55,584 bases of DNA, taken from the NCBI GenBank assembly GCA_008015325.1, contig SSFI01000094.1:1-55584 (forward strand), read 5' to 3'. The DNA comes from Rheinheimera sp. GTDB lineage: Bacteria > Pseudomonadota > Gammaproteobacteria > Enterobacterales > Alteromonadaceae. Below the pieces are notes generated by a model that did no database searches, was not told the origin of the DNA, and was given only the letters and a program-made list of their open reading frames with translations. The translations under genes and the position numbers were made by a program. Shown here in pieces: positions 38,212 to 48,777 of the stretch (position 1 is its first letter; each line of letters starts with the position of its first letter).

Positions 38212-39243
38212 ATGATTCCTAAAATCAGAGCCGCCAGCCTGATGCATTTTGCGCAGGTCTGCCAAAATCTTGGGTTCCAGCCAGACCCTATCCTGGCCCG
38301 CGTTGGTTTTGACTGCGCGATGTTGCAAAAAGCAGAACTGTTGTTGCCAGCCCTGCAAGCAGTGCAACTGCTGGAATACGCCGCCAAAATCACCCGCTGC
38401 CCTTCATTTGGATTACGCCTAGCAGAACAGCGCAGGTTATCCGGTTTTGGTCTGGTCGGGTTGTTACTGGCCCATCAGGTCACGCTAGGGGATGGCATGC
38501 AGGCGATCAGCGACTACAGGCACCTGCTAAATGACATCACGGTGTTTTATACCGAAACTGACCAGCAGGAATACCGGATTAAAATAGATGTGATGCTTAA
38601 TGCAACCTGCATCAAGACACAAGCTGTTGAGTTGTTTGTTGCCATCGCCTACCGTTTCGGTGCCGAGCTGATAGAACAACAATGGCGACCTACTTCAGTA
38701 CATTTCACTCACTCTGAACCGGCAGACATCAGCTATCATCAGCGTTTTTTCCAATGTCCGGTATATTTTAACAGCGATTTTAACGGCATCGTTTGCCCGG
38801 AATCGGCGCGTTTACTGAAAAACCGCAAAGCAGATGCGATGTTAGTGGCGCACGCCAAACAACTGCTGGAGCCGCTGGCACAGCCCCGTCAAAGGTCACT
38901 GACCGATGAAATTAAGCAGTTGTTCTTTATCCAGTTGCCGGCTGGCCGCCACCATATCGACTGGATCGCCAGGTATCTCAGCATTAAACCAAGAACCTTA
39001 CAGCGAAAACTGACCGAACTGAACATTTCCTATCAGGCACTGCTGAACGAAGTCCGGCGAGAACAATGTATCCACTACTTGCAAAACCAGGAATATCCGG
39101 TTCAGCGCATCGCCAACTTACTGGGTTACTACAATGCCAATTCATTCACCCGCTGGTTTAGTGCAGAATTTGGCATGACCCCCAGCCAATATCGTCAGGG
39201 ATTGTCGGTTCATGCAACAGATCATCTCAATGACGCAGTTTGA
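38212..39243 (+). CDS. AraC-family regulator 3
   Basis: 343 residues from ATG 38212 (MIPKIRAASLMHFAQVCQNL), preceded by AGAAGAG; the longer frame from 38125 is rejected because homology to regulator 4 starts here. N-terminal PF12625-type domain (SFGLRLAEQRRLSGFGLVGL) and C-terminal double helix-turn-helix (IDWIARYLSIKPRTLQRKL; RIANLLGYYNANSFTRWFSA followed by GMTPSQYRQG). It pairs with regulator 4 as a second paralog type. It stands about 560 bases before protease D on the same strand, mirroring regulator 1 before protease A, so it may be the dedicated regulator of D. Confidence 0.88.
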   Translation: MIPKIRAASLMHFAQVCQNLGFQPDPILARVGFDCAMLQKAELLLPALQAVQLLEYAAKITRCPSFGLRLAEQRRLSGFGLVGLLLAHQVTLGDGMQAISDYRHLLNDITVFYTETDQQEYRIKIDVMLNATCIKTQAVELFVAIAYRFGAELIEQQWRPTSVHFTHSEPADISYHQRFFQCPVYFNSDFNGIVCPESARLLKNRKADAMLVAHAKQLLEPLAQPRQRSLTDEIKQLFFIQLPAGRHHIDWIARYLSIKPRTLQRKLTELNISYQALLNEVRREQCIHYLQNQEYPVQRIANLLGYYNANSFTRWFSAEFGMTPSQYRQGLSVHATDHLNDAV

Positions 39244-39803
39244 ACCCATTCACCATTACACTGCATAACATCAGCAACGCAGAACAGTTAAAACCTTCCC
39301 TGCCAAAACGTACAAAATTGTACAAAGCAACAGATTTTTAGCCGTAAAACGGCACTACCAGCATTTTGCTTTTAAAGCAGTCATCTTTGCTTAATCCGCA
39401 GCTGCAATGCGGCTTTCAGCCCGATTAGCCTTATGAGCAGAAACAACATACAAATACCAACAAATACAGATAACCATATGTTTTTATTATCTTTATATAG
39501 ATAACTCAATTCCTCTGCCAGTCGAAACCCTGTCCATAAAAGCAGCAAAACCTCGTGTCGCCAACAGATAAGTTGCGATCGCCTTATGCAAATCCCGCTG
39601 CGGAAAAACGCCCTAGCATAGCGGGCGATCTTGTGCCGTTGTCGTCTTTTGTAAAGCCCTTACTGAAGACGGTGTTCATGTTGCCGCGAAGTGTTGCCTG
39701 AGGTGACAAGTCCACCGGCACAACCAGGCCCAGACCGGCGAAAGACCAAAACAACAATAACCAGGTCACATCAACAGTGAATATGTTTACCCAGGAGGTA
39801 ACT
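39244..39803. other. Long leader region before protease D
   Basis: 560 bases without a gene. It carries a perfect tandem GTACA operator at 39310-39324, unusually far (480 bases) from the start codon. A hairpin region lies around 39402-39434 (TAATC/GATTA outer, CCGCA/TGCGG inner), and another at about 39587-39626 (CCCGCT/AGCGGG). A 98-codon minus-strand ORF overlapping the protease start has no support. Confidence 0.45.
39310..39324 (+). promoter_or_regulatory. Tandem GTACA operator upstream of protease D
   Basis: GTACA-AAATT-GTACA, two perfect half-sites one helical turn apart, in the gap after AraC regulator 3. The distance to protease D implies a long leader or a second promoter. Confidence 0.5.
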
Positions 39804-42800
39804 GTGAATCGTAAAGCCCTCAGTGTGGCGATAGTGTCTGCCTTATATGGCGCCACTATCGCGGCATCTGCCACGTCCATGAATCAGCTGCGCCAGGACA
39901 ATCTGTTGCAGGAATTATTGCCGGTGACTACACCGGTTGAGCAAACGCAACCACAAAGTATCCATGCTGGTGCCAGTGCCGGGGTGTTCCCTGGTGGCCG
40001 CAATATGCAAATCGCGCCAGCCAGTGCTGAAGCGAAATTTAAAGCAGAAGCAGATCAGGCAGGCAAATCTGATACTTATATAGTCCGGCTGCGCGATTTG
40101 CCGGTTGCTACTTATGACGGTCGAGTCGCTGGCTTTGCAGCCACGGCCCAGGCCAGCATCCGCCGTGAACTGGCTTTCGCACAAACGCCTGCCACTCAGT
40201 CAACAGCAGGCGTGACGCCGCTGCAACAACAGCAACAGCTGCAAACAGACCACATTTCTGCTGAAGCGGTGAAAGAACTGCAGCAAGACCGCATCAGTCA
40301 ATATGAAAACTACCTGAGCGCCAAACAAGACAATGTACTGCAGCTGGCGCAAAGTATTGGCGTGCAGCACGACGCCAGCAGCCGTTACACCCATGCGCTG
40401 AACGGCTTTGCGCTGACCATGACACAGGAGCAAGCCGCACAGCTGGCCGAATCGCCGGAAGTGGCTTTTATCCAACGTGCGGAAATGCTGCACATCCAGA
40501 CCGACCGCGGACCGGAATTTATCGGCGCGAAAAAAGTCTGGGTCGGCCAGACGCCGGATAAATCAAGCTTTAAAGGCGATGGCGTGGTGGTCGGGATCAT
40601 CGATACCGGCATTAACTCTGACCATATCGCCTTTCAGGATTTAGGTGAAAACGGCGGCAACGGCCATGACCACACCAACCCGCTCGGCAAAGGCAAATAC
40701 CTCGGTGAATGCGCCACCGGCGTGAAACAATGTAACGACAAACTGATTGGCATTTACAGCTGGCCTGCGGTCACCAACAGCTACGCCGGCAAAGCCCCGG
40801 CCACCGGTGAAGACTATAACGGTCACGGTTCTCACGTGGCAGGCACCGTCGCTGGTAACGAAATCCTGCATGTACCCATGTTATCCGGCGGGGCCGGCAA
40901 ACATGATGGCCGCCCTTATGGTGTAGAGTTTGCTTCAGCAGCTGGTGTGGCACCGAATGCCAATATCGTGTCTTATCAGGCTTGTACAGCTAATGGAGGT
41001 TGTCCACAGGAAGCCATGTTGCTGGCCTACGAGCAAGCGATTAAAGATGGCGTGGACGTGATTAACTTCTCTATCGGTGGTGGCGAAAAATTCCCATGGG
41101 ATGACCCGCTGCAACAAGCGCTGTTGTCGGCCCGTGAAGCGGGGATCGCTGTGGCAGTCGCTGCCGGCAATAATGGCGGTAATCCGTTAGCGCCAAATTT
41201 CTATAGCATCAGCCATAGCTCGCCCTGGACTATGGTGGTTGCTGCCAGCACCCATGACCGCACCTTGGCCAAAGTCAATAATGGTGTGGCTTTCAGTGGC
41301 GGCAAAAAAGCACCTTCTGTCAGTTATTTGCCAAATCGTCCGGCTGATGACGCCATTGCTGGTTATTCGCGCGGCAGCATCACCGGCAAACCTGTGGTCG
41401 CTGCCAATTACAATGACCCGCTGTGTCTGAAACCTTTTGCCGCCGGCACTTTTAAAGCCGATGAGATTGTGATCTGCAAACGCGGCAACAATGGCCGTAT
41501 CGAAAAATCCGAAAACGTCAAAGCCGGCGGTGCTGGTGGCTTTATCCTGTACAACGACGTGTTTGACGCAAGCGTGCCGGATAACAACCAGATCGTCGAT
41601 GATTTCTTTGAGTTACCTGGCCTGCATATCACCAATGCCGCCGGCAACCAAATTCTGAACTGGTTAAAAGATGGTGGTGCTGAGCATAAAATCACCATCC
41701 AGGGTGGATCTGTCACCATAGGCTAGGACCCGAAAGCAGCGGATATCCTGGCGCCGTTCTCATCGTTAGGACCATCGTCCACTTATCTGCACCATCTGGC
41801 CCCCAATGTGTCGGCCCCTGGCGTGGATATTCTGGCGCCTTATGCCGATGAACACCCGTTAGATCCGGCCGGCGCTACCACTTCACGCGACTGGGCCTTA
41901 GTCAGCGGCACTTCGATGGCATCGCCCCATGTGGCCGGTGCTATGGCGCTGGTCCGGCAGGCGCATCCGACCTGGACCGCTGCAGAAATTCAGTCAGCCC
42001 TGGAGATGACCGCGTCGAACACCGTCAAACGCGGTATTCCAAGTACCGGAGCCATTTTCCCTGCCACCCAACATCGCGCTGGATCTGGCCGGATTGATGT
42101 ACATGCGGCCATTAACAGTGGTCTGGTGATGGATGAAACGATAGAAAATTTTGTCGCCGCCAACCCCAAACAAGCCGGTGATGTGCGTCAGCTGAACCTG
42201 CCGCAACTGGTCGACAGCACTTGTCGCCGTGGTGTCTGTAGCTGGACCCGCACCGTCAAAGCCACCCGCGATGGCAGCTGGACTTTGTCTGGCGGTGAAT
42301 GGGCGTATGACCGCTGGAACCTGTCATTTCTGGGCGAAATCGACATAAATAATGCCAAACTGGAATTTTTCCCGGCGAAATTCAGTTTAAAAGCCGGCGA
42401 AAGCCAGACCATTATCATCAAAGCCAATGTGCAGGATGTGCAGTGGAAGAGTGCAAACCTGCTCGACGAGGAGGCGCAGCTGCAGGCGTTTGAACTTTGG
42501 AGCCAGGTGCATCTGACGCCGGATAATAAAGAGCTGCCGGCCGCCCACTGGCCAGTTTCTGTCAATTTTGACCGTTTAGGTTTACCTGACTGGGTCAGTG
42601 CCAAAGCGCACCGTAACCACGGCACTTACCGCATCAGTGATCTGATGTTACCGGCAACGGATAACCTGCTGTTTAATACTGTGGGTCAGACGGTCGCCTA
42701 CACCTTTGAACTGACGCTGCCACAGGATAAAGACACAAACCCGATTTATCAGGACAATGACTACTCACCAGGCCATATTGATACCCGCATTATCAATGTA

Positions 42801-44957
42801 CCGGCTGACAGCAGTCGTCTGGTGGTCGAAGTGCTGGAACAAACCAAAGGTTTTGGCCCCTGGAAAACCAAAGATGACATCAGTGGTGCTTTGATGGTTT
42901 TCATCGGCAAAGACAGCAATAACGACGGTAAAGCGGATTTCAACAGCGAATGGCTCTGTGGCTCGATGACCCAAATCGAAATGAACTATTGCAGCCTGAA
43001 CGATCCTGAACCTGGCAACTACTGGGTGATGCTGGTGAACTCCAGAACGCATGCGCCACAAGGCGCAGTGATCCCAAATCTGCAAGACAGCTATCGGGTC
43101 GCGACGGCGGTCGTGCCAAATGCGCCGGGGAAAATTACCGCTACAGGTCCGGTAGTTTCTGATGGCGTGAACCCGGTTGGTATTGATGTTAAATGGCAGA
43201 TGCCGGAACTGAAACAAGGCGACATCGTCTATTCAGCGGTAAAAGTTGGCAAAGCCGGGTCGCCTGGCAGCATCGGGACTATTCCATTGCGACTGGAGCG
43301 CGGTATGGATGATATCAGCATCCATGCACCGGCCAAAGTGAAAGGCGGAGAGGTCATTGATGTGCAGCTGCATGTGGTGGAAAACAACTCAGGGATGGAC
43401 CGGGATTTTGACCTGGCAACCAAACTGCCGAAAGGCCTGACCCTGGTGCCTGGTTCTGTCACCGTCAATAATGCTGGCCAGAAAGCCAGCCTCAGTGTCG
43501 ACGGCCAGACTATCCGCATTGCCGGGGTACAGCAAGATTCCACCGAATGGATGCATACCTATCAGGTAACCGACAGCGAAACAGATCCACTATGCCGCGT
43601 TCCCAACTACGGCAGCAATGGCAAAGGATTTGTCGGTCTGAAAAAGAACTACGGCATCAATCCATCCATCGGCGGCAAAGCCGACGATTGGGCAGGTATG
43701 ATGGTCAATGGTGCTTTTGTCAATCCATTTGAAATTAAACTGGCCAATTATTGGGGCACAGGTGCCAACCTGTCATGGTTTAACAATGGCATGTACAACA
43801 AATACGACCGGTTTATTGTCTCGCCACAAGGCTTTGTGTTCTTTGGTAAAGCCTGGAATGACTATCAGCATCTGATGCAGACGAAGTTCCCCTATTATAT
43901 GAGCCCGTACGGTCCTTTTGTTGCACCATTCTGGCGTGGCCAGCTTGATGCCGCCAATATCGGCCTGAGTTACCCTGTGGAAGCACTGAGTACGCCGCTG
44001 ATCCCAAACAACGACCCAGCCAAAGCAGCCGGTATCGCCATGGCCTATACCGATGACGAAATGATTCTGGAATGGCTGAACGCCCGCACAGAACGTTTTA
44101 CCTTTAACCAAGGTGGCGCGAAACCGACCAATCCGGAAACCATCCGCGATGACCGCTATACCTTTAACCTGGTGATGAACCGCAACTACCGTTATGGTGC
44201 CGGTGAATATGAAGTGGTGATGGCCTACGACACGATGAACTTTGGCACACAGCAGGACTTTGGTTCTATTGGTCTGCACGGACATCACGGTGCACTGGAT
44301 GTAATGGGCATCCCTTACCGTCAGGAAACCGGTATTCAGTACGCTTATGATGGCCTGAAAGATAAAGTGAAACAAAACAAAGTGGTGTGCTGGGACTATA
44401 CAGGGCCGGAAGCGACCCAGTTTGATGTCAGCTTTAAAGTGCGGGTGGCTGAAACTGCCGCCGGTCAGACACTGAATATGGACTGGATCAGCCTGGTAAC
44501 AGGACTGGATCAGGTCACTCTGACCAAAGCAGTCCAGGTGGCCGGCACTATCACGCTGCCAGAGTTCAAAGATCTGAGCGTTGATGAAAACAAAACCGTT
44601 GATTTTAATGTGTTGTTTGCTGACAGCGAAAACGATGCCAAAGTGATCACTGTCACCGGCAGCAATGTCACGAGCAGCATCAGCAACCACGAAAACAACG
44701 CCAAAGTGACGTTGACACCAAACAAGGACTGGCATGGCAAAACCACAATCACTGTGACTGTGGCCGACAAGCTGGTACCGACTGACAAAGCCTCACAAAG
44801 CTTTGAGCTGACGGTGAAGTCGGATGGTGTTGAACCTGTCGTGGTAACGCCACAGCCTGAGCCAAAACCAGAGCCTGCCAAATCTTCCGGTGGTGCTGCC
44901 GGTGGCTTGATGCTGGCACTGTTACCGCTGCTGTGGCTGCGTCGCCGCAAGGCTTAA
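39804..44957 (+). pseudogene. Protease D: S8 subtilase with GlyGly-CTERM, interrupted by an in-frame TAG
   Basis: One reading frame of 1,717 sense codons runs from GTG 39804 (AGGAGG upstream, as in B and C) to 44957 but is broken by TAG at 41724-41726 (codon 641). Homology to paralogs continues without shift directly after it (DPKAADILAPFSSLGPSSTY). Catalytic Asp267 (VVGIIDTGIN) and His341 (GHGSHVAG) precede the stop; Ser704 (VSGTSMASPHVAG) follows it, so the truncated 640-residue product is catalytically dead. The downstream part retains Fn3-like, PPC-like and tandem-95 regions and a perfect sorting tail (SSGGAAGGLMLALLPLLWLR). No PKD domain. Everything but one codon looks well kept, so the stop is recent, read through, or a sequencing error. 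Confidence 0.85.
41724..41726 (+). other. In-frame amber codon in protease D
   Basis: Context GGC-TAG-GAC. B and C have a sense codon at the equivalent place, just before the LANFSSRGPS-like strand. A single substitution would restore it. Confidence 0.8.
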
Positions 44958-44969
44958 CCTGAGTTCCCC

Positions 44970-45086
44970 TGGTTATCGCCACAAAGCTCTGGGTACCACG
45001 TACCTGCATTTGTGGCGTACCAACCATCCATGGTTATCGCCACAAATTGCTCCTGCATTTGCGGCGTACCAACCATCCTTGGTTAT
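44970..45086 (+). repeat. Tandem hairpin-forming repeat after protease D
   Basis: Two units (44970-45030 and 45031-45079) and the start of a third share TGGTTATCGCCACAAA at the left and GGCGTACCAACCATCC at the right. Each unit can fold on itself through GCCACAAA/TTTGTGGC-like arms (the second copy has one change). They resemble REP/BIME units. Their position after the stop codon suits mRNA 3'-end protection. Confidence 0.65.
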
Positions 45087-45094
45087 AAAAGCAC

Positions 45095-45144
45095 GGGCCG
45101 GTTCGCCGGCCCATTTCTGATGCCGGTATTTGCCGGCATTTTTT
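45095..45144 (+). terminator. Double terminator after protease D
   Basis: GGGCCGG-TTCG-CCGGCCC at 45095-45112, then TGCCGG-TATTTG-CCGGCA followed by six T at 45121-45144. The second is a standard intrinsic terminator. Confidence 0.75.
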
Positions 45145-45318
45145 AAATAAAACAATCATCTGACCGAAATGACAACGCCACATAGCATTGGGTTGTTATC
45201 CCGTAGACCAATTGCGCTTTGTGCGTGTAAGCCCTATTTTTGCATTGTATCTACGCCAGAAAGATTGGCACTCTTTGCGCCATCATCCAGAACCAGACCA
45301 GGCTAAACGGGAGATCAG

Positions 45319-46977
45319 ATGAATACTTTATCGATAAGAAAACGCATTGTGCTGTTAGCTGTATTGCCGTTATTGCTGCTGACCTTGCTCCTTGGCTGGC
45401 TTGGCAGTCAACTGGCGCAGGAAATTGCCGGTCTTGGCGTCGGTCAGTTACGTCAGTCTCTGTATGATGAGCGTAAAGCTCAGCTCGATGCCTATCTTGA
45501 ACTGGCACTGACAGCCATGGCAACTACGGCAGATCCGGCAGAAAAAAAGCAAATCCTGCGTACGCTGCGTTATGAAAACGGCAAAAACTATTTCTTTGTT
45601 TATGACACTGCCGGCAATCAAATTGTCAGCGCCGATAACCCGGCACGCGAAGGTAAAAATTTCCTGCAGGCTAAAAGCCCGGAAGGTCGTTTTCTGGTGC
45701 AGGAATATATTGCCGCTGCCAGTAAAGGCGGTGGTTATGTCGAGTACCGCTGGCCACGCCCGGGCTCAGACGTCCCGGCACCAAAACTGGCAAAAGCCGT
45801 TGCAGTTCCCGACAGCGACTGGGTGCTTGCCACCGGTTTTTATATCGATGATCTGGAACAACGGATCCAGACGTTAAATCAGACCACCAACAATATGGTC
45901 AACAGCGCAATGCTGACGGATTTAGTGATTGTCATGGTACTGTTGTTATTACTTGGCAGTGCCGGTCTGTATCTGGCTCAGGGTATTACCCGGCCTTTGG
46001 CCACCGTGGTCAGCGCCATGCAAAATGTGGCCCGTGGTGAAGGTGATTTGACCCAGCGCCTGCCAACCGATGCCGGCCATGAATTGGCCGAACTGGCGCA
46101 GGCTTTTAACGCCTTTGCCGGTAAAGTTGCCCTTCTGGTGAACAATCTGCGGATCTCTGTCGCATCTTTGCGCCAGCTCAGTCAGAGTCTGGAACAGCTG
46201 ATGCAGCAAACCGGCGCTGCCACAGCTCAGCAACATCTGGAGAGTGACGCAGTTGCCACAGCAATGCACCAGATGTCAGCCACAGCATTGGAAGTAGCCA
46301 GAAGTGCCAGCGGCGCGGCGCAAGCCACCCGGCAGACCGAACAACAGGTAGATGGTTCTGCGACTGTGTTACAACACACAGTCAGCGTGATCGGCCAGCT
46401 CGAACAGCAAGTGGAAACCGGTGTTCAAGTGATTAGCGAACTCGGCCGGGAATCTACCAATATAGGTTCGGTACTGGATGTGATCCGCGGTGTGGCCGAA
46501 CAAACCAATCTGCTGGCACTGAATGCGGCCATCGAAGCGGCCCGTGCCGGCGAACAAGGCCGCGGTTTTGCCGTTGTCGCCGATGAGGTACGCACGCTGG
46601 CCGCGCGTACCGCCAGCAGCACCGATGAAATCAATCAGATGATTGGCCGGCTGCAGCAAGGTGCCCGTCAGGCCGTCACAGCGATCGAAAGCATCCGGCA
46701 GCACAGCCGCGACGCCGTCAGTCAGACGGACAAAGTCAGCCAGGCCCTGACGGAGATCCACAGCGCAGTCACAGTGATTAATGACATGAACACCCAAATC
46801 GCCAGTGCCGCAGAGCAGCAAACCACAGTGTCGGATACTATTAATCAGAATATTCACCAGATAGCCACACTGTCGCTGCAAACCGCCGAAACAGCTGAAC
46901 GGACCCTGCAAATTACCACAGAACTGAATCAGCTGGCATCGGCAATTGATCAGCAAATCCACAGGTATCAAACCTGA
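45319..46977 (+). CDS. Methyl-accepting chemotaxis protein 2 (single-Cache sensor)
   Basis: 552 residues with GGGAGA before the ATG. Membrane helix (about 10-32), a periplasmic sCache_2-type domain ([55 protein letters not shown]), second membrane helix (about 197-215), HAMP ([20 protein letters not shown]) and a signalling domain with [19 protein letters not shown]. Single-Cache chemoreceptors of this type usually sense small carboxylates or amines. Its stop codon overlaps the start of the next gene (TGATG), a periplasmic binding-like protein, so the two are co-translated and that protein may present ligand to it. Confidence 0.93.
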   Translation: MNTLSIRKRIVLLAVLPLLLLTLLLGWLGSQLAQEIAGLGVGQLRQSLYDERKAQLDAYLELALTAMATTADPAEKKQILRTLRYENGKNYFFVYDTAGNQIVSADNPAREGKNFLQAKSPEGRFLVQEYIAAASKGGGYVEYRWPRPGSDVPAPKLAKAVAVPDSDWVLATGFYIDDLEQRIQTLNQTTNNMVNSAMLTDLVIVMVLLLLLGSAGLYLAQGITRPLATVVSAMQNVARGEGDLTQRLPTDAGHELAELAQAFNAFAGKVALLVNNLRISVASLRQLSQSLEQLMQQTGAATAQQHLESDAVATAMHQMSATALEVARSASGAAQATRQTEQQVDGSATVLQHTVSVIGQLEQQVETGVQVISELGRESTNIGSVLDVIRGVAEQTNLLALNAAIEAARAGEQGRGFAVVADEVRTLAARTASSTDEINQMIGRLQQGARQAVTAIESIRQHSRDAVSQTDKVSQALTEIHSAVTVINDMNTQIASAAEQQTTVSDTINQNIHQIATLSLQTAETAERTLQITTELNQLASAIDQQIHRYQT

Positions 46978-47711
46978 TGCGGGCGGTGATGAAGCTATGC
47001 CGTTTGTGGCTTTGCTGTCTCTTACCGGCGACACTGGCCGCAGAGCCTGCCCAGCAGAAAAAACTGCAGGTTCTGGTTGGCATGCATAAACCACCTTATA
47101 TCATTCAGCACAGCAACAGCGGTTATGAACTGGATCTGATCCGGCTGTCAGCCGCAGCTGCAGGCCTTAAAGTGCGGTTTGTCTATGTACCAAATGGCCG
47201 GCTGCTCAGTGAGATGAAATCCGGCAGGTTTGATCTGGCTTTATTACCCGAAACTTCAGCTCAGGCCCATCACCGGACGGATGCCCTGAACTGTTATCAT
47301 GATGTGATAGTCAGAGCCTCAGCTCAGCAGGCGCGTGCGGCGAATTGGGCCTCATTGTTTAGTCAGCGCGTTTATGCCTTTCAGGGCGCCAGCCAAATAT
47401 TAGGTGCCAATTTTGTCGCGACAGTGCCAAAGATGCGCGAGTATCAGGAACTGGCCGATCAACGGGCGCAGGTTGAGGCATTGTTCAAAGATCGTGTGGA
47501 CGCTATTGTGCTCGACCAGCGGATTTTTCATTATTATCGCCGACAGTTAAAACAGGACAGCGGCTATCAGCTGACACCGATACTGCATCGTTCCTGCTAT
47601 GTGCTGGCCAGCAGCTCGGAATCTCTTGCAGCTACCCTGAGTAAACAACTGACGCTGCTCAGGCAAAGTGACACGCATCAGCAGCTGGTTCGGCATTATT
47701 TTGCTGAATGA
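46977..47711 (+). CDS. Periplasmic substrate-binding protein (family 3) coupled to chemoreceptor 2
   Basis: 244 residues (or 240 from a second ATG at 46989). Signal peptide (LCRLWLCCLLPATLAAE), then KLQVLVGMHKPPYIIQHSNS and GYELDLIRLSAAAAGLKV, the hallmark beginning of family 3 solute-binding domains, with DRVDAIVLDQRIFHYY in the second lobe. Start overlaps the chemoreceptor stop. No transporter genes are adjacent, so sensory use is more likely than uptake. The 3' end overlaps the converging AraC regulator 4 by 16 bases, so both genes share a terminator-free junction. Confidence 0.85.
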   Translation: MRAVMKLCRLWLCCLLPATLAAEPAQQKKLQVLVGMHKPPYIIQHSNSGYELDLIRLSAAAAGLKVRFVYVPNGRLLSEMKSGRFDLALLPETSAQAHHRTDALNCYHDVIVRASAQQARAANWASLFSQRVYAFQGASQILGANFVATVPKMREYQELADQRAQVEALFKDRVDAIVLDQRIFHYYRRQLKQDSGYQLTPILHRSCYVLASSSESLAATLSKQLTLLRQSDTHQQLVRHYFAE

Positions 47712-48718
47712 AGTGGGCGCCTGGCCTGCTCTTGCCGGTATTCGCTGGGCGACTTGCCAAACTGCAGCACAAACCAACGGGTGAAGGAACTGGCATTGGC
47801 ATAACCCAACAAATCACCGATCCGCTGCAGGCTGTACAACGGGTTCTGCAGATAATGCCGGCACAATTCCAGTCGCACATCATTTAACAGTTCACTGAAA
47901 GACAACTGCTCTGCGGCCAGCCTGCGCTGCAGACTGCGCGGTTGCAACCCGAGATAACCTGCAATTAATTCAATGTTGTAGCGCCCGGCAGGCAACTGGA
48001 CCAGCAGCAGTTGTCTGATTTCATCAGCCAAAGGCCGGTTTTGTGACTGTAACAGTGGCGCCAGCAGTTGTTCTGCATGGCGAACCATTAATGAGTCTGC
48101 TTGCGGATTTAACAGATCACGCGCCGTCAGCGGCACCACAATACCGTTAAAATCGCTGTTAAAGTGGACCGGGCAGCGGAAAAACTTTTTGTGATATTTT
48201 AAATCAGCAGGTTCGGCATGACTGAAATGCACGCTGAGGGGTTGCCATTGTGCTCCGGCCATCAGCAGGCAAAAGCGCCAGGTGATGCCCAGCGCTAACT
48301 CAATAGCTTGTGTTTTGCCGCACTCTGCACCAAGCAGCAAATCCAGCCTGATTAGTAAATGTGGCGGGCTTTCTTCCAGCTGAAACATAAGAATATCATT
48401 CAGCAGGTGACGATAACACGCAATAGCGGCCAGCCCCTCTCCCAGCGTCGCCTGATGCGCTAACAAAATACCCAGCATGCCAAATCCGGACAGCCGGCGA
48501 CGCTCCGCCAGCCGCAGGCCAACGGATTCACATCCGCTGTCGGCAGCCACTTGTTCCAACAGCTGTACTGCGGGTAGCGCCGGAATCAGCAGCTCCGTGT
48601 TTTGCAACATCGCTTCGTTTAAGCCGAAGCACTGCAACATTTCAGGCAAGGCAACGCCAAGCTCAGGACACACTTCCGCCAGCTGAGCAATGCTGGCGGC
48701 TCTTACTTTTGCATTCAT
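47696..48718 (-). CDS. AraC-family regulator 4
   Basis: 340 residues from ATG 48718 (MNAKVRAASIAQLAEVCPEL), with GGGAT just upstream. It is a clear paralog of regulator 3 (both carry GLRLAE-RRRLSGFG and SVHFSHAEPADL- or SVHFTHSEPADI-like strands). C-terminal double helix-turn-helix: IELIAGYLGLQPRSLQRRL, then RIGDLLGYANASSFTRWFVL and GKSPSEYRQE. The frame extends 111 codons further to 49051, but those codons translate a MITE-like element and are not part of the protein. It lies next to the chemoreceptor-binding protein pair and the MipA/OmpV operon. The MITE lies 60 bases before its start and may supply or disturb its promoter. Confidence 0.9.
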   Translation of the reverse strand: MNAKVRAASIAQLAEVCPELGVALPEMLQCFGLNEAMLQNTELLIPALPAVQLLEQVAADSGCESVGLRLAERRRLSGFGMLGILLAHQATLGEGLAAIACYRHLLNDILMFQLEESPPHLLIRLDLLLGAECGKTQAIELALGITWRFCLLMAGAQWQPLSVHFSHAEPADLKYHKKFFRCPVHFNSDFNGIVVPLTARDLLNPQADSLMVRHAEQLLAPLLQSQNRPLADEIRQLLLVQLPAGRYNIELIAGYLGLQPRSLQRRLAAEQLSFSELLNDVRLELCRHYLQNPLYSLQRIGDLLGYANASSFTRWFVLQFGKSPSEYRQEQARRPLHSAK

Positions 48719-48777
48719 GTTATCCCAATCCGGCGCAAAGGCCGGTCTGTGTTTTTTCTGAACCAGCTGGTTCAATG

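Noticed and set aside
39584-39880. 98-codon minus-strand ORF over the protease D start
   Set aside because: Overlaps the conserved start region of a paralogous gene on the other strand and has no recognisable motif.
41715-41735. Pyrrolysine or other recoding at the TAG of protease D
   Set aside because: There is no sign of a recoding system in the window, and paralogs have an ordinary residue here; a point mutation is simpler.
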